A stretch of DNA of 64,000 nt, from contig JBCBCY010000003.1 of NCBI GenBank assembly GCA_038530285.1, positions 124,001-188,000 of the forward strand. Direction: 5' to 3'. Position numbers and translations under genes: made by a program. Under the pieces are notes generated by a model that did not search any database, had not been told where the DNA came from, and saw nothing but the letters and a program-made list of their open reading frames with translations. Shown here piece by piece: positions 44,449 to 53,400 of this stretch (positions are counted from its first letter, which is position 1; the number at the start of each line of letters is the position of its first letter). Source of the DNA: JASJAR01 sp038530285 (GTDB lineage Bacteria; Pseudomonadota; Alphaproteobacteria; Rhodobacterales; Rhodobacteraceae).

Positions 44449-44477
44449 GGGGTCGGTTTTGCGCCGGCCCCTTTTTT
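44449..44477 (+). terminator. Rho-independent terminator of the iron-binding protein gene
   Basis: Stem GGGGTCGG/CCGGCCCC with a 7-nt loop (TTTTGCG) is followed by six T, 28 bp past the stop. Confidence 0.88.
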
Positions 44478-44509
44478 ATTTGGGCCAAGACAGATACGCC
44501 TGACGGACA

Positions 44510-45628
44510 TTGCGCAACGTATTGATCACCGGCGCGCGTGCGCCTGTCGCCCTGCATTTGACCCGGCTTTTGGCCGGGGCGGGCATGCGTGTGATGCTGG
44601 CCGATCATCTGCTTTGGCCGTTGGCCGCAGCAAGCCGGATGCACGCCGGCTACCACCGCATTGCGTCTTTTGTGCATGATCCAGATGGGGCCGCTCAGGC
44701 GCTGACCGAACTATTGGACCGCGAGAAGATCGATGTGGTGATCCCGACTTGTGAAGAGGTGCTGCATCTTGCGCACTATTGGCAAGACGCCGGCCCGGGC
44801 GCGCGGCTGTTGGCCCCCGATTTGGCGAGGCTTCAGCAGGTGCATTCCAAACATGACTTCATCACACTGTGTGCTCGGCTTGGGTTGGTCGTGCCTGAGA
44901 CGCGTCTTTTGAAAAGCCCTGAAGACGTTGCTGCGACCAAGGCGCAGGCGGCGCATCTGGTTTACAAACCGGTTTGGTCGCGCTTCGGCGGATCGGTTTT
45001 GATCAAGCCTGGTCCAAACGGGCTGGCTGGAATCCATCCCACACCAGCTGCACCCTGGGTCGCGCAGGGGTACATCGACGGGGATGAGATTTCGGTCTAC
45101 GCCATTGCCGACGAGGGCCGTTTGACGGCTCTTGCGGCCTACCGCGCCGTGATCCGGGCAGGCGCCGGCGCCGCTGTTGCGTTCGAACCGGTGGACACTG
45201 GCGCGGTACGGCCCGTGGTTGAGGCGATTGTTCGACGCGCGTCCTGGACAGGCCAGATTTCTTTCGATCTGATCGTGCGGTCAGATGGGCAGGCCTTGCC
45301 GATTGAGTGTAATCCCCGCGCCACCAGCGGGCTGCATTTTTTCCACGATCATGCGGCTTTCGCAGCGGCTCTTTTCGGGGGGCCAGAGGCGGCACCAGAT
45401 GTCACCGCCGCGCAAGGCGTCCCGCTTGCCCTTTGGGCCTACGGTGGACGGGCCGCGTTCGGCCGGGCCCGCAGCAACATCCAAAGCGTGTTCGCTTGGC
45501 CGGGTGACCGCGTGGGGCTCTGGCCGCAGCTTAAGTCCCTTGCCGAATTTGCAGCCATTGCCGCGCGGCACCGGATCACCCTGACCGAGGCCACCACACG
45601 CGATATTGCGTTCGGCGGCGGCCCCTAA
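44510..45628 (+). CDS. ATP-grasp family carboxylate-amine ligase
   Basis: The 372-residue product opens with a Rossmann-like pre-ATP-grasp domain (NVLITGARAPVALHLTRLL). The ATP-grasp core follows: LVYKPVWSRFGGSVLIKP near residue 150, ISVYAIADEGRLTA, and the metal/ATP site IECNPRATSGLHFF near 265. Such enzymes activate a carboxylate as acyl phosphate and join it to an amine or other nucleophile. The start is a TTG. Its TAA overlaps the TAG of the convergent Rieske gene by 4 nt, which ties it physically to the cluster to the right. Confidence 0.82.
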   Translation: MRNVLITGARAPVALHLTRLLAGAGMRVMLADHLLWPLAAASRMHAGYHRIASFVHDPDGAAQALTELLDREKIDVVIPTCEEVLHLAHYWQDAGPGARLLAPDLARLQQVHSKHDFITLCARLGLVVPETRLLKSPEDVAATKAQAAHLVYKPVWSRFGGSVLIKPGPNGLAGIHPTPAAPWVAQGYIDGDEISVYAIADEGRLTALAAYRAVIRAGAGAAVAFEPVDTGAVRPVVEAIVRRASWTGQISFDLIVRSDGQALPIECNPRATSGLHFFHDHAAFAAALFGGPEAAPDVTAAQGVPLALWAYGGRAAFGRARSNIQSVFAWPGDRVGLWPQLKSLAEFAAIAARHRITLTEATTRDIAFGGGP

Positions 45629-46593
45629 AGCTCGATTTCATAGGTCTTTGGGCCCGCATCCACGGCTTCACCCCGTTCCAGCGCTTCGATCTCGCGGCGC
45701 AGAAAATCCAAAGGACCGACCATCGGTTTGGCGCCGCGCGCATTGTCAAAGGCCGACCGCAACACGCGCCGGTCCTGCGCGAGTGCGATGTTGAACATCG
45801 GTTTGAATGCCAGCGCCTTGAGGTGCCCAAGTCCACCCTCGCGCGGCGCGACAAGCCAGCCGATCCCTTCCACCGTTTCGGGATCCACCTGGCGCAGGTG
45901 AAAGGTCGTCGCCAGCACCAGACCTTTGGGTCCCCAATATTCCAGTTCGGCAATTCCGGGTCGGCGATAGCGTCCGATGCCTTTGGTCCGGGTGCCGTCC
46001 AGAAGTTTTGAGATCAGCCCATGCTGGCGCTCTTCGCCGGTGTAACTGGCCTCGACCCAGTCGGCACCCCCGGACACGTCGACCGCAACCCGGTACCGCT
46101 GGGCCGACAACCCGCGCAAAAGCCCCTTGTGGGTAAAATGGGTGTGGGTCGCATCAAGAATGTTTTCGGCCGCATCGATAACCGTGGACTTCGTGGAGCT
46201 TTTGACCACGCGGCGCACGGGGTCGGCCCCTTCCATCGGGTGCACCCTGGGCGGGGCGTCGGGGGTGCCGGTTGTCAGGAAAATGCCGCCTTCGACCTCG
46301 CACACACCGAAGCTGCGCACGCGTGCGCGCGGCAGGTCTTGCAGACATCCCGGGATCGCAACGCAATTGCCGTCCGCACCAAATCGCCAACCATGATAGG
46401 GGCATTCCAGCGTGCCTTGCACCACCCGGCCTTTGGACAGTTCGACCAAGCGGTGCGGGCATTGATCATGTAAGGCCGACACCTCGCGCCCGTGTCGAAA
46501 CAGCACGACCGGGGTGCCGTCAAACATCACCCGCACCGGCTTGCGACCCAGATCCTGCGACCGGGCAACAGCGTGCCACATCGCCCCGCTCAT
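45625..46593 (-). CDS. Rieske non-heme iron oxygenase
   Basis: The 322-residue product has the Rieske [2Fe-2S] motif C-x-H-x17-C-x2-H (QCPHRLVEL, then ECPYHGWRF) near residues 43-65 and a mononuclear iron site in ENILDATHTHFTHKG near 145. This is the vanillate/phthalate-type terminal oxygenase family, which hydroxylates or demethylates its substrate. No reductase gene is adjacent. The ATG at 46593 gives an ATGA overlap with the upstream acyltransferase gene and is chosen over a longer frame at 46653. Confidence 0.9.
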   Translation of the reverse strand: MSGAMWHAVARSQDLGRKPVRVMFDGTPVVLFRHGREVSALHDQCPHRLVELSKGRVVQGTLECPYHGWRFGADGNCVAIPGCLQDLPRARVRSFGVCEVEGGIFLTTGTPDAPPRVHPMEGADPVRRVVKSSTKSTVIDAAENILDATHTHFTHKGLLRGLSAQRYRVAVDVSGGADWVEASYTGEERQHGLISKLLDGTRTKGIGRYRRPGIAELEYWGPKGLVLATTFHLRQVDPETVEGIGWLVAPREGGLGHLKALAFKPMFNIALAQDRRVLRSAFDNARGAKPMVGPLDFLRREIEALERGEAVDAGPKTYEIEL

Positions 46594-47702
46594 AGTTCGA
46601 ACCGTTTCAGAAGGGGGACGCCAATTCGGGTCAGAAGGCTTGCCAAACCCCAAATGGCCGCGCGTTGGCCAGGTGGTAGGTGGCGGGCGTACACCGCGCT
46701 GTATTCTATCGCGGGCACAGCGCCCCGGTGGCGTTTGAAGCCGGCCGCGCCTGCGCTCATGTTAAACACCAACCCCTTGGCCAGGGCTGCGTTCTGAGCC
46801 AGAGCGGTGATCAGACGGTAGAGCCCCTCTTTTCTGGGCCGCGTGGTGTCATACCCAACGATCGGTTGGGTCAAGGTCTGGCCCATTTGAAAACGCCCCC
46901 CCACGGCCACCAATTGTCCGGCGCCGTCGCGGTAGCCTTCAAGATGCAACAGCCCGGCTTTATGCATCTGTGACAGGTAGCGCGGCGAGTACTGCGGGTT
47001 CAGCGGCGTATATTTTTCGAGATAGAGCATATCATAGAGCTCGATTGCGCGGGTGTAGTCGGCCTCTTCAAAGCCGGAATTTGGCACATGGTCCAGCGGG
47101 GTCTTTGCCACTAGCGCGCGGTCCCGTTTCAGATCGACGCTGTCGCGGGGCGGGGTCTTGCCGCCGTTAAAGATATAGATCTGGCGCGAGGGCAAAAGCT
47201 GAAAGCCAGCCGCCCGTAGCGCCTTCATCGCGGGGACGTCGCTGTGGGTGTTCAGCGAGCGGATGACAATCGCATGGGTCGGGTGGCGATCCAACACGCC
47301 ATCGCGCAGTGCCACCGCGTGGGCGCGGTCAATCGCTGGCGCCGGGTTGGTCGAAAAGAGCCAGTTGTTCACCTGCACCACCCGGCCCAACCCGGTGGCG
47401 CGCATCAAGGGCGTGGCGGATTTGATCATACCCGTCAGGGTGCCGCGCAAGATGGGCTGGTCGGTGAAATTGCGGGTCTCTTCGATGGCATAATCGAGAT
47501 AGCCGGTGATCGGATCGCAGATGTAGCAATTGCCCGGGTTGCGCGTGTCGTTGATGCTGACGGGATAGGGTATGCCTGCCACATCCAGCCGCTCGATCCG
47601 TGTTGTCAGGTTCAAGACCATCTCGTCAGGTGAGTTGCGAGTGAACACATCGACAAAGTCTGCGACCTTTGCGGCCCAGGCGGGATCGGCTTCCGGCGTC
47701 AT
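46590..47702 (-). CDS. GNAT-like (BioF2/FemAB-type) acyltransferase
   Basis: The product is about 370 residues, larger than a single GNAT. A C-terminal GNAT-like half is visible (LYDMLYLEKYTPLNPQYS, GGRFQMGQTLTQPIVGYDT, MSAGAAGFKRHRGAVPA). The family assignment is by overall pattern only. The start at 47702 is chosen because it forms an ATGA overlap with the upstream stop, as in the rest of the operon. Starting at 47720 would add six residues. It probably transfers an acyl or aminoacyl group to the product of this cluster. Confidence 0.72.
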   Translation of the reverse strand: MTPEADPAWAAKVADFVDVFTRNSPDEMVLNLTTRIERLDVAGIPYPVSINDTRNPGNCYICDPITGYLDYAIEETRNFTDQPILRGTLTGMIKSATPLMRATGLGRVVQVNNWLFSTNPAPAIDRAHAVALRDGVLDRHPTHAIVIRSLNTHSDVPAMKALRAAGFQLLPSRQIYIFNGGKTPPRDSVDLKRDRALVAKTPLDHVPNSGFEEADYTRAIELYDMLYLEKYTPLNPQYSPRYLSQMHKAGLLHLEGYRDGAGQLVAVGGRFQMGQTLTQPIVGYDTTRPRKEGLYRLITALAQNAALAKGLVFNMSAGAAGFKRHRGAVPAIEYSAVYARHLPPGQRAAIWGLASLLTRIGVPLLKRFEL

Positions 47703-48958
47703 GGGTTTGGCAGCCTGCATTCGACACGGCGCAGCTTGCGCGTCACATCAAGCGGCAGCGGATCGGTCCGGGTGGTCAGCCTGGCGGTCACGCCGCGCCG
47801 TTTCAAAACCGCATCGACACCAGCTTTGGCGGCGTTCGCCACCGGGTCTGCCAGACCGGGCGGCAACACCAGTTCGATCTGATCTCGGGCAGTCTGGATC
47901 AGCCGAAAATCCTCAATCCGCGGGTCGGCATCCAGCACTGCGTTTCGCAAGACATCCGGCGTGATTATCGCTGCGCCCGCGCCAGCCGAAAGACGAAAGC
48001 AATCATCCATCCGTCCGACCACGTCGCGCACGGCCTGCAGCGGCGATCCGCAGGGGCAGGGCGTGGGATCGAGCCTGAGAAGATCGTTCATCCGGTAGCG
48101 CGCCATGATCTGCACGCTGCGCCGAAACGATGTGATCAGCGGGCTGACAAGGCCATCGCGCACCGGTTCGAACTCGAAAAAGACCGCGTCTTCTGCCAAG
48201 TGCAGCTTGCCCCACCGGCAGGTCGTGGCCAAGAGCCCCTCGGTCGCCATGTAAATCTGTTCAAGTGGCGCGCCGAACCGGGTCTCGATGATGGGCCGGT
48301 CCACCGGATCGAGGGTTTCGGCCGCAGAAAACACACGCCTTGGGGCCAGGCGCGTGTCCGTCTGCGCGAGAAACCGCAGCACCCTGGGGGGCGCGACGAT
48401 CACGGTGGGGTCGAAGGTTTCGAGCCCCGGTTGCCAGACCTCCGGGCCGTCATGCAGGTCAAAAAACCGCAGCTTTAACCGCTGCACCCGGTTTGCGGCG
48501 TCATAAAGGGCCGTCCCCTGGGGCAACAACACCGCAATACGTTGCGGCTGCCAAAGCAGATCGGCCATGGTCTTTGCCAGGATCGCGCCGAGCCAGCGGA
48601 ACCGCTCGGCGTCTGAGATAACGAACAGCCCCCGGTTGCCGCTGGTGCCGGTGCTGGCGCCAACCGTAAACCCGTCGATACGGCTGTCGCGCCCGATGGC
48701 TTGGCGCAGGTCATCTGCCGACAGCCGCGCAATGTTGTAGGCAGCGAAATCGCCCATCATTCTTGCCTTGTCGATCACCGGCACGTCCTGAAGCCGGGTC
48801 GGGGCCTGTGCATAGGCGGCCACCTTGGGAAGATCGCGCGCCAACCATCTGTTCAATGCGCGCGCCTGTGCGGCTTCAAACCGGACGCGGCTTAGCCCAT
48901 GGCGCGACATCCACCGGGTCGCGACAAAACTTTGCGGCGCGTTCACAAACGGGATCAT
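47699..48958 (-). CDS. PaaK/F390-synthetase-like adenylate-forming enzyme
   Basis: The 419-residue product shows the ANL phosphate-binding loop as TVGASTGTSGNRG near residue 100, an E-G-containing region YMATEGLLATTC near 245, and RYRMNDLLRLD followed by PCPCGSPLQAV near 300, the pattern of PaaK and F390-synthetase-related enzymes. It activates a carboxylic acid as acyl-AMP. The place it takes in the operon is like OleC in olefin clusters, though the sequence type differs. ATGA overlap with the MBL gene. Confidence 0.83.
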   Translation of the reverse strand: MIPFVNAPQSFVATRWMSRHGLSRVRFEAAQARALNRWLARDLPKVAAYAQAPTRLQDVPVIDKARMMGDFAAYNIARLSADDLRQAIGRDSRIDGFTVGASTGTSGNRGLFVISDAERFRWLGAILAKTMADLLWQPQRIAVLLPQGTALYDAANRVQRLKLRFFDLHDGPEVWQPGLETFDPTVIVAPPRVLRFLAQTDTRLAPRRVFSAAETLDPVDRPIIETRFGAPLEQIYMATEGLLATTCRWGKLHLAEDAVFFEFEPVRDGLVSPLITSFRRSVQIMARYRMNDLLRLDPTPCPCGSPLQAVRDVVGRMDDCFRLSAGAGAAIITPDVLRNAVLDADPRIEDFRLIQTARDQIELVLPPGLADPVANAAKAGVDAVLKRRGVTARLTTRTDPLPLDVTRKLRRVECRLPNP

Positions 48959-49776
48959 GTCGCGCTGCGCTCTGCGTCATAGGGTGACGGCGTATCGTCG
49001 TGGCACAACAACACCTCGCCGCCGGCGTCGCGGAAGGCGGCCACAAGATCGGTGGTGGGCGCGATCATGTCAGTGGCCTCGGCAATCCATCTGGACGGCG
49101 CACCGGGCCGCTTGCCGGGGGCGAGGGCATCGCTCAGCCACTGGGCGTCGGCGGCGTACAACAGGGGCGGGGAGAGCTGCGCAAACACCAGCCCCAATTG
49201 GCCATCGGCATGGCCGGGCAAGGCAACCGCCAACACGCTGGCGTCGCCAAAAAGGTCCCATGCCGTAGCAAACGGTGGGGCAGGGCATGTGGCGGTGTCT
49301 TCCACCGGGTGAAAGCGGGCTGCGATGTCGTCGGGGATGAGTTCGCGGAACACGCCGTGGCGGATGTTGCCCAGGTTTGATGCCGCGCTGATCCGGCGAA
49401 GAGCGGGTCCGCTGGCGATAATCTTTGCGTTCTCAAACAAGGCCAGGCCCGACACGTGGTCGGCATGAAAATGGGTGACAATGACTGTTCGGATGTCCGA
49501 CGGCGCCAGTCCAAGACCCGCCAATGCGGTGACCGGCTGGCCCGCCTCGATCAGCTTTGGTTTCAGAACCGCGCTGTAAAGCCGTAGCAATGGGCTGCGC
49601 CCCCCGGCCGACAGCGCATGATCGGTATACCCTGTGTCTATCAAAACCGGCCCGGCGGTCGGGTGTTCAAAAACGCCGTAGCGCACCGCGAGCGTCCTTT
49701 TGCGCCGCGACCCGCCCCGCAGGATCAGCCATTCGGGGGTCTCGATGGTGGCAGAGTTGAAAAACACCGGCTTCAT
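48955..49776 (-). CDS. MBL-fold metallo-hydrolase
   Basis: The 273-residue product has the zinc motif THFHADH near residue 100 and downstream His/Asp ligands (GHADGQLG, YAADAQWL). It resembles quorum-quenching lactonases and other thioesterase- or lactonase-like members. Here it could hydrolyse an acyl-thioester or lactone made by the KASIII enzyme. It is coupled by ATGA overlaps to the genes on both sides. Confidence 0.9.
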   Translation of the reverse strand: MKPVFFNSATIETPEWLILRGGSRRKRTLAVRYGVFEHPTAGPVLIDTGYTDHALSAGGRSPLLRLYSAVLKPKLIEAGQPVTALAGLGLAPSDIRTVIVTHFHADHVSGLALFENAKIIASGPALRRISAASNLGNIRHGVFRELIPDDIAARFHPVEDTATCPAPPFATAWDLFGDASVLAVALPGHADGQLGLVFAQLSPPLLYAADAQWLSDALAPGKRPGAPSRWIAEATDMIAPTTDLVAAFRDAGGEVLLCHDDTPSPYDAERSAT

Positions 49777-50747
49777 GACGGGGCCTCAGCGAAGACCCGG
49801 TTCAAACCTTCGGCCAATGGCACCTTGGGCGTCCAGCCCAGCACGCTCTGCGCGCGCGAGATATCGAGGCTTTGCTCGAATGCGAAAAGCCCGAGCCCAT
49901 AGCGGGTGACGGCCGGTTCGGGTTGGCCCGGACGCAGCAGCGCGACCGTTTCGGCCAGTCGCGCGGCCATCAAGGCAGGCCCCAGCGGCACGTTTTTCCA
50001 ACGCGGCGTAACCCCGGCCCGCCCGCAGGTCTGGGTGACGATGTCAGACACGCTCAGCACTTCGCCGCCCGAAATGTTCAGTGTGGCCCCAGCCGCGGCT
50101 TTTGCGCGAAGTGCAGCCATTACCGCATCCACACAATCGTCGATATAGGTCAGATCGATCTTTGCCACCCCGTCCCGGAACCTGGGCAAAGCGCGGGTTT
50201 TGGCCGCGCGCATCAGGCGCGGCAAAAGGGCGGTATCGCCGGGTCCGTACAGCCCACGCGGGCGCAGGATCACCGGGCCAAGGTCGCCCGCCACCCGCAC
50301 CAGCGCTTCGGCCTGGGCTTTGCTTTCGGCGTAAGGCGTAAAGGGTCGGGGCAGGGGCGCGTCCTCGGACATGTTCAGCTGATCGGCCAGCGCAAAGTAC
50401 ACCGACGGGCTTGAGATCAGCACAAAACGCGCCACGCCGAGGCGCCGTGCAAGGTCAATCACGGCCTGGGTGCCGGCGACATTGGCGCGCTGAAAGGCAG
50501 CGCGCCGGCCAAAAGGCGATGACAGACCGGCCGCATGCACAATGGCGCCGACATCGCAAAGAGACGCAGCCTGCGTGTCTGAAGGCATCTCGGGCAGGGC
50601 CCAGGCGAACGTGTCGAACCCATCGCGCTGCAAAGCTGCCAGTCGCGCCGGATCGCGCCCCTGTCCAATGCCCAGCGCGCCCAACCGGCGCAAAACCGCG
50701 CCGCCTAGAAACCCGGTGGCCCCGGTGACAAGAACGCGCTTGGTCAT
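49773..50747 (-). CDS. NAD-dependent epimerase/dehydratase (OleD-like extended SDR)
   Basis: The 324-residue product has the NAD motif VTGATGFLGGAVLRRL at the N-terminus and the active Tyr-Lys in PYAESKAQAE near residue 147. The length and the pairing with a KASIII-like gene resemble OleD, which reduces a beta-keto acid to a beta-hydroxy acid. It begins one base after the KASIII stop codon, so translation is coupled. Sterol-type 3-beta-hydroxysteroid dehydrogenases are related, and the substrate is inferred. Confidence 0.87.
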   Translation of the reverse strand: MTKRVLVTGATGFLGGAVLRRLGALGIGQGRDPARLAALQRDGFDTFAWALPEMPSDTQAASLCDVGAIVHAAGLSSPFGRRAAFQRANVAGTQAVIDLARRLGVARFVLISSPSVYFALADQLNMSEDAPLPRPFTPYAESKAQAEALVRVAGDLGPVILRPRGLYGPGDTALLPRLMRAAKTRALPRFRDGVAKIDLTYIDDCVDAVMAALRAKAAAGATLNISGGEVLSVSDIVTQTCGRAGVTPRWKNVPLGPALMAARLAETVALLRPGQPEPAVTRYGLGLFAFEQSLDISRAQSVLGWTPKVPLAEGLNRVFAEAPS

Positions 50748-50748
50748 C

Positions 50749-51726
50749 TTATATCACCAAGGCCGCGCCGCCGAACGACACCCCGGCCGAAGTCCCCAAC
50801 AGCAGCACCTTGTCGCCCGGTGTGATCCGCCCGTCGCGGCGCGCGATGTCGAAGGCAAACGGGATGGAGGCGGCGATCTGGTTGCCAAACTCGGACACGA
50901 TGCGCACCACGCGGTCGGGCGAAAACCCGGTTTGCCGCACAAGATGATCAAGCGCGCCTGGACTGGCCTGATGGGGCACGACCCAGTCGACGTCGTCGTG
51001 GGTCCATCCGGCTTTGGCCAATATGTCGCGGACAAATCCATCGAAGTGCTGCGTGGTCAGGCGGAACAATTCCTTGCCGTTCATGGCAAATTGCGCGTGG
51101 GCAGAAAACGCCGACGGATCGTTGTGGAAATCAAAGCGGGTGCCCCCCGCGCCGATGCCGCAAGCGCTATAGGCCGAAGGGTAGCTGCGCATGTGGACCG
51201 CTTTGACCGCCCCATCACCTGCAGGGCGCAAGACCGCCGCGGCAGCACCATCGCCAAAAAGTGCCGCGACCTCAGGCTGGTTGGTCCAGGGGAGCGCGCG
51301 CGAGGCCACTTCGCTTGAAACCACAATGGCCGCGGCTGCGTCACCTGCTGCGATCATCCGCGCGGCGGTTTCAAATGCGGTGACAAATCCCAGACAGGTG
51401 CTGTTGACGTCGAAGGCGGCCGCGGTGCCATCCGCCAGCGCCAGACGGTCCATGATCAAGGGGGCCATGGCCGGGATGGGCTGATAGGCGACTGAAGCTC
51501 CTGAAATGATCAGATCAATGTCGCCCGCTGCCATATCGGCGTCTTGCAAAGCCGCGCAGGCCGCCGCGACAGCCAGATCGACCTGGCTTTCGGTCTCGCA
51601 GACGTAGCGGGTTGCGACGCCGGTTGAAGCCACCAGACCACCGGTGCCAAGATCGCGGTCCAACTCGGCGGACGAAACGCAGCGGGCCGGCAATGCGCGC
51701 CCTGTTCCCAAAACCCTGACTTTCAA
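50749..51726 (-). CDS. Ketoacyl-ACP-synthase-III/OleA-like condensing enzyme
   Basis: The 325-residue thiolase-fold product has the complete triad: active Cys in DVNSTCLGFV near residue 110, His in VVPHQASPGALDHL near 245, and Asn in SEFGNQIAAS near 275. It should condense two acyl-thioesters or an acyl-thioester with another unit. The start codon is a TTG because no in-frame ATG or GTG lies nearby. It heads the leftward operon. A 13-bp palindrome lies 78 bp upstream. Confidence 0.9.
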   Translation of the reverse strand: MKVRVLGTGRALPARCVSSAELDRDLGTGGLVASTGVATRYVCETESQVDLAVAAACAALQDADMAAGDIDLIISGASVAYQPIPAMAPLIMDRLALADGTAAAFDVNSTCLGFVTAFETAARMIAAGDAAAAIVVSSEVASRALPWTNQPEVAALFGDGAAAAVLRPAGDGAVKAVHMRSYPSAYSACGIGAGGTRFDFHNDPSAFSAHAQFAMNGKELFRLTTQHFDGFVRDILAKAGWTHDDVDWVVPHQASPGALDHLVRQTGFSPDRVVRIVSEFGNQIAASIPFAFDIARRDGRITPGDKVLLLGTSAGVSFGGAALVI

Positions 51727-51804
51727 AAACCACGTCCCATCACATGTCCACCCGCACCCGTCTTGTCACCATACAGGTAGGCAAGGCAGGGCTGCAATTA
51801 CAAG

Positions 51805-51817
51805 TGAACGACGTTCA
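51805..51817. promoter_or_regulatory. Palindrome upstream of the KASIII operon, possible operator
   Basis: The perfect 13-bp palindrome TGAACGACGTTCA lies in the 93-bp gap between the SDR stop and the KASIII start, in an AT-richer stretch. On the minus strand a TTGAAC overlaps it and could serve as a -35 box. No bound regulator is known to me. Confidence 0.5.
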
Positions 51818-51819
51818 AT

Positions 51820-52572
51820 TTATATCGAACCGGCCTCAACCATATAGTTGTTGGCTGTGCACATCGCGGCGTCATCAGAGGCTAAAAACAGCACCATGCG
51901 TGCCACATAGACGGGGTCGATCAGGTCCGGCAGGCATTGGCGCGCGCGGTGGTTTTCCAGCGCTTCGGGGGTGGCCCAAAGCTGTTTCTGGCGGTCGGTC
52001 ATGATCCAGCCGGGCACGACCGTGTTCACCCGGATGCGGTGCTGGCCCAGATCGCGCGCCATTGTCCGCGTCAGCCCGTGAACGGCCGCTTTCGCAGTCG
52101 CATAGGCCGGAAACCCGCCCCCGGCTTCCCACCAGGAATTCGAGCCGATGTTCACAATCGACCCGCCACCGGCGGCGATCATGTCGGGCGCGGTGGCCTG
52201 AATGGCGAAAAACATGTGGCGCAGATTGGTGGCCATGCGTTCATCCCAATAGTCTGCCGTGACGTCTTTCCAGTCGTGCCGGTCATCGCGCGCGGCATTG
52301 TTCACAAGGATGTCGACCCCGCCAAGGCGTCCGCGCAAGGCGTCAATCGCGACCTTCAATGCATCGATATCGCGAAGGTCACAGACCTCAAAATCAACCT
52401 GGCCGTCGGTCTCGGCCGCCATTTTCGCACTGCCGTCCGCGTCAAGGTCAATGAACCCGACCTTGGCCCCCTCAGCCGCAAACCCTTTCACGATTTCCGC
52501 CCCGATGCCGCCCGCGCCGCCGGTCATCAACACGATCTTGCCCTGAAGGCTGGGATGTTTAGAGAATTTCAT
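51820..52572 (-). CDS. Short-chain dehydrogenase/reductase, probable sugar dehydrogenase
   Basis: The 250-residue classical SDR has a TGGAGGIG cofactor loop near residue 17, NNAARDD, the catalytic Ser in NIGSNSWW and the Tyr-Lys in AYATAKAAVHG. It follows the ATPase of a sugar ABC transporter (51 bp gap), so it probably oxidises the imported sugar. MKFSKHP at 52572 is chosen because the longer frame has an unlikely Arg/Gly-rich leader. It sits just upstream of the KASIII operon on the same strand. Confidence 0.9.
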   Translation of the reverse strand: MKFSKHPSLQGKIVLMTGGAGGIGAEIVKGFAAEGAKVGFIDLDADGSAKMAAETDGQVDFEVCDLRDIDALKVAIDALRGRLGGVDILVNNAARDDRHDWKDVTADYWDERMATNLRHMFFAIQATAPDMIAAGGGSIVNIGSNSWWEAGGGFPAYATAKAAVHGLTRTMARDLGQHRIRVNTVVPGWIMTDRQKQLWATPEALENHRARQCLPDLIDPVYVARMVLFLASDDAAMCTANNYMVEAGSI

Positions 52573-52623
52573 GCGAGCCCCATGCGGGTTGCGCCCGGGC
52601 CGGTGGCCGGCCCGGGACATCGA

Positions 52624-53397
52624 TCAGCCGATGTCGGCCAGTTCCTGTTTGAGATCGCCCATTTCCGCCCCGCCAGACATCAGGCGGCGCATCTCGGTGT
52701 CCGAAATCTCTTCCGATTTGCCTGCGCCGATCACCTGACCGAGTGCGAGGAAGGTGAAGCGGTCGCCAACAAGGCGCGAGTGGATTTCGTTGTGGGTTAT
52801 GAAGATGATCGCGATATCGCCGCGCGCGCGGACCTTCTTGATCGTTTTCAGCACGCCCATCTGCTGTTTTTGACCCAGCGCTGAGGTGGGTTCATCAAGG
52901 ATCAGAACCTTCGCACCGAAGTAGATCGCGCGTGCAATGGCCAGGGTCTGGCGTTGCCCGCCCGACATGGTGCCCACGGCTTGCGTCGGATCCGAAAAGT
53001 CGATCCCGATCTTCAGCATCTCGTCATGGGCGATCTGGTTCATCTCCTCCATGCGCAGGCCCCCAAGCGGGCCTTTCAACTCACGGCCCATGAAGAAGTT
53101 GCGCGTCACGCTCATCAACTGGTTGAGGGCAAGATCCTGATAGACCGTCCCGATCCCGGCATTCGACGCGTCGCGGGGCGATCTGAAGTTGGCGGGCTTG
53201 CCTTCGATAAAGATCTGCCCTTCGGTGGGCTGGTGTACACCTGCGAGCGTCTTGATCAGGGTCGATTTGCCAGCCCCGTTATCGCCCAGAAGGGCGTGGA
53301 CCTCGCCGGGGTAAACCTCCAGATCGACGCCGCCGAGCGCAGTGAAAGGCCCGAAGCGTTTGACGAGTTTTTCGACGCGAAGATATGGCTCTGCCAT
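52624..53397 (-). CDS. Sugar ABC transporter ATPase (single-domain, FrcA-like)
   Basis: The 257-residue product has Walker A GDNGAGKST, signature MSGGQRQ and Walker B KVLILDEPTSAL. A single ATPase domain of this CUT2 type is like FrcA (fructose/ribose), unlike the double-domain RbsA. It powers sugar uptake with the adjacent permease and the binding protein. The 3-bp gap to the permease gene indicates co-translation. Confidence 0.92.
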   Translation of the reverse strand: MAEPYLRVEKLVKRFGPFTALGGVDLEVYPGEVHALLGDNGAGKSTLIKTLAGVHQPTEGQIFIEGKPANFRSPRDASNAGIGTVYQDLALNQLMSVTRNFFMGRELKGPLGGLRMEEMNQIAHDEMLKIGIDFSDPTQAVGTMSGGQRQTLAIARAIYFGAKVLILDEPTSALGQKQQMGVLKTIKKVRARGDIAIIFITHNEIHSRLVGDRFTFLALGQVIGAGKSEEISDTEMRRLMSGGAEMGDLKQELADIG

Positions 53398-53400
53398 GGC

